NCBI RefSeq assembly: GCF_009184635.1
Contig: NZ_WELI01000001.1
Span: forward strand, 1,116,001-1,180,000
Origin: Rudanella paleaurantiibacter
GTDB taxonomy: Bacteria > Bacteroidota > Bacteroidia > Cytophagales > Spirosomataceae
DNA: 64,000 nucleotides
Reading direction: 5' to 3'
The position numbers were made by a program, and so were the translations under genes. Shown here one piece after another: positions 63,556-64,000 of the stretch. The notes under the pieces were generated by a model that saw nothing but the letters and a program-made list of their open reading frames with translations, was not told where the DNA came from and ran no database searches. The first letter of the stretch is position 1, and each line of letters opens with the position of its first letter.

Positions 63556-63585
63556 AGCCGCCCCGGTTTGGGGCGGCTTTTTTAT
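63556..63585. terminator. Terminator downstream of the small lipoprotein gene
   Basis: AGCCGCCCC, loop GGTTT, GGGGCGGCT, then TTTTTTA on the plus strand. It ends the lipoprotein transcript and may also end the converging acetyltransferase gene. Confidence 0.85.
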
Positions 63586-63589
63586 GCCT

Positions 63590-64000
63590 TTAAATTACCT
63601 TTTTCAGGATAACCATGCCTCGGCGCTCTTCTTTCATCTGAGGGAAGTCGAGCAGTACGGTGCCGCAGGTTTCGAATCCTACCCGGTTGTAGAACTGAAG
63701 CGCATCACTCGTGTCCATCGCCTTTAGCCACAATACCGTTTTACCTCGTTCACGGCCCAGATTCTCGGTAAATGTGAGCGCGGCCCGACCAACACCCTGC
63801 CCCGTTACCCGTCCAATCAGATAAATGCGCTCCAGTTCAAAACTATGCGCGTCGGTAGTGCCCGGTAGCGGATTGTCGGGATTGATTTTCAGGAAGCCCA
63901 CAGGCTCCCCGTCCAGGCTTACCAGAAAAAACAAGGCTGTAGGATCGGCCAATTCGGCAGATAGTACCGCCGGGTCAAACGAGCGTTTCATGTACCATTC
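63590..64000 (-). CDS. GNAT-family N-acetyltransferase (N-terminus outside window)
   Basis: The frame is open to the window edge; the ATG at 63991 is probably internal, because a GNAT of this kind needs about 30 more residues before RSFDPAVLSAELADP. Motif A reads ELERIYLIGRVTGQGVGRAALTFTENLGRERGKTVLWLKAM, with QGVGRA as the acetyl-CoA phosphate loop. ALQFYNRVGFETCGTVLLDFPQ forms motif B. PVGFLKINPDN resembles the spermidine/peptide acetyltransferase group. Substrate unknown; cytoplasmic. Confidence 0.88.
   Translation of the reverse strand, partial: EWYMKRSFDPAVLSAELADPTALFFLVSLDGEPVGFLKINPDNPLPGTTDAHSFELERIYLIGRVTGQGVGRAALTFTENLGRERGKTVLWLKAMDTSDALQFYNRVGFETCGTVLLDFPQMKEERRGMVILKKVI

Overview
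The window looks like chromosomal DNA of a moderately GC-rich Bacteroidota, most likely order Cytophagales (Spirosoma/Rudanella-like). This is inferred from paired SusC/SusD genes, a one-piece hybrid two-component system, a type IX secretion C-terminal domain, TTTG-N19-TAnnTTTG promoters, the lack of Shine-Dalgarno sequences, and housekeeping genes of Bacteroidota type (ftsH, rsfS, glnS, folD, hisC). No tRNA, rRNA or CRISPR array was seen.

Layout. 1-5.3 kb: a partial SusD and a complete SusC/SusD pair. 5.3-17 kb: penicillin-acylase-type hydrolase, Tat-exported Gfo/Idh/MocA protein, SDR, old-yellow-enzyme, GH88, DUF4932 metallopeptidase-like protein, heparinase II/III-type lyase and a collagen-like lipoprotein. 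17.3-23.2 kb: NudK, a DeoR regulator, a DUF4385 gene invaded by an HNH endonuclease cassette, a coiled-coil protein, a double ABC ATPase and folD. 23.4-38.3 kb: a polysaccharide utilization locus with HTCS sensor, GH88, two alginate-lyase-superfamily proteins, SusC/SusD and two accessory lipoproteins. 38.6-53.7 kb: glnS, a HAD/ROK/SIS sugar-phosphate group, a nitrilase/unknown/sulfite-oxidase-like operon, a PLP dehydratase, hisC, three beta-barrel proteins and an M3 peptidase. 54-64 kb: an AT-rich head-repeat adhesin, a decayed LytS/LytTR pair, a large T9SS-exported repeat protein, birA, rsfS, ftsH, an AT-rich lipoprotein and a partial acetyltransferase.

Working together. Polysaccharide lyases, two GH88 enzymes, SusC/SusD import and the HTCS suggest uptake and breakdown of a uronic-acid-containing glycan. 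Lyases would leave unsaturated ends, GH88 would remove them, and the SDR could reduce the released keto-uronate; the last step is inference.

Most notable non-coding content: two dispersed repeat families whose orientation is constant relative to the neighbouring genes. One is a hairpin with conserved loop TCTAAAC lying downstream of genes. The other is an element of about 105 bp lying directly upstream of start codons. The most unusual locus is the DUF4385 gene, whose 3' end has apparently been replaced by an incoming HNH cassette while the original 3' end survives downstream of the insert.
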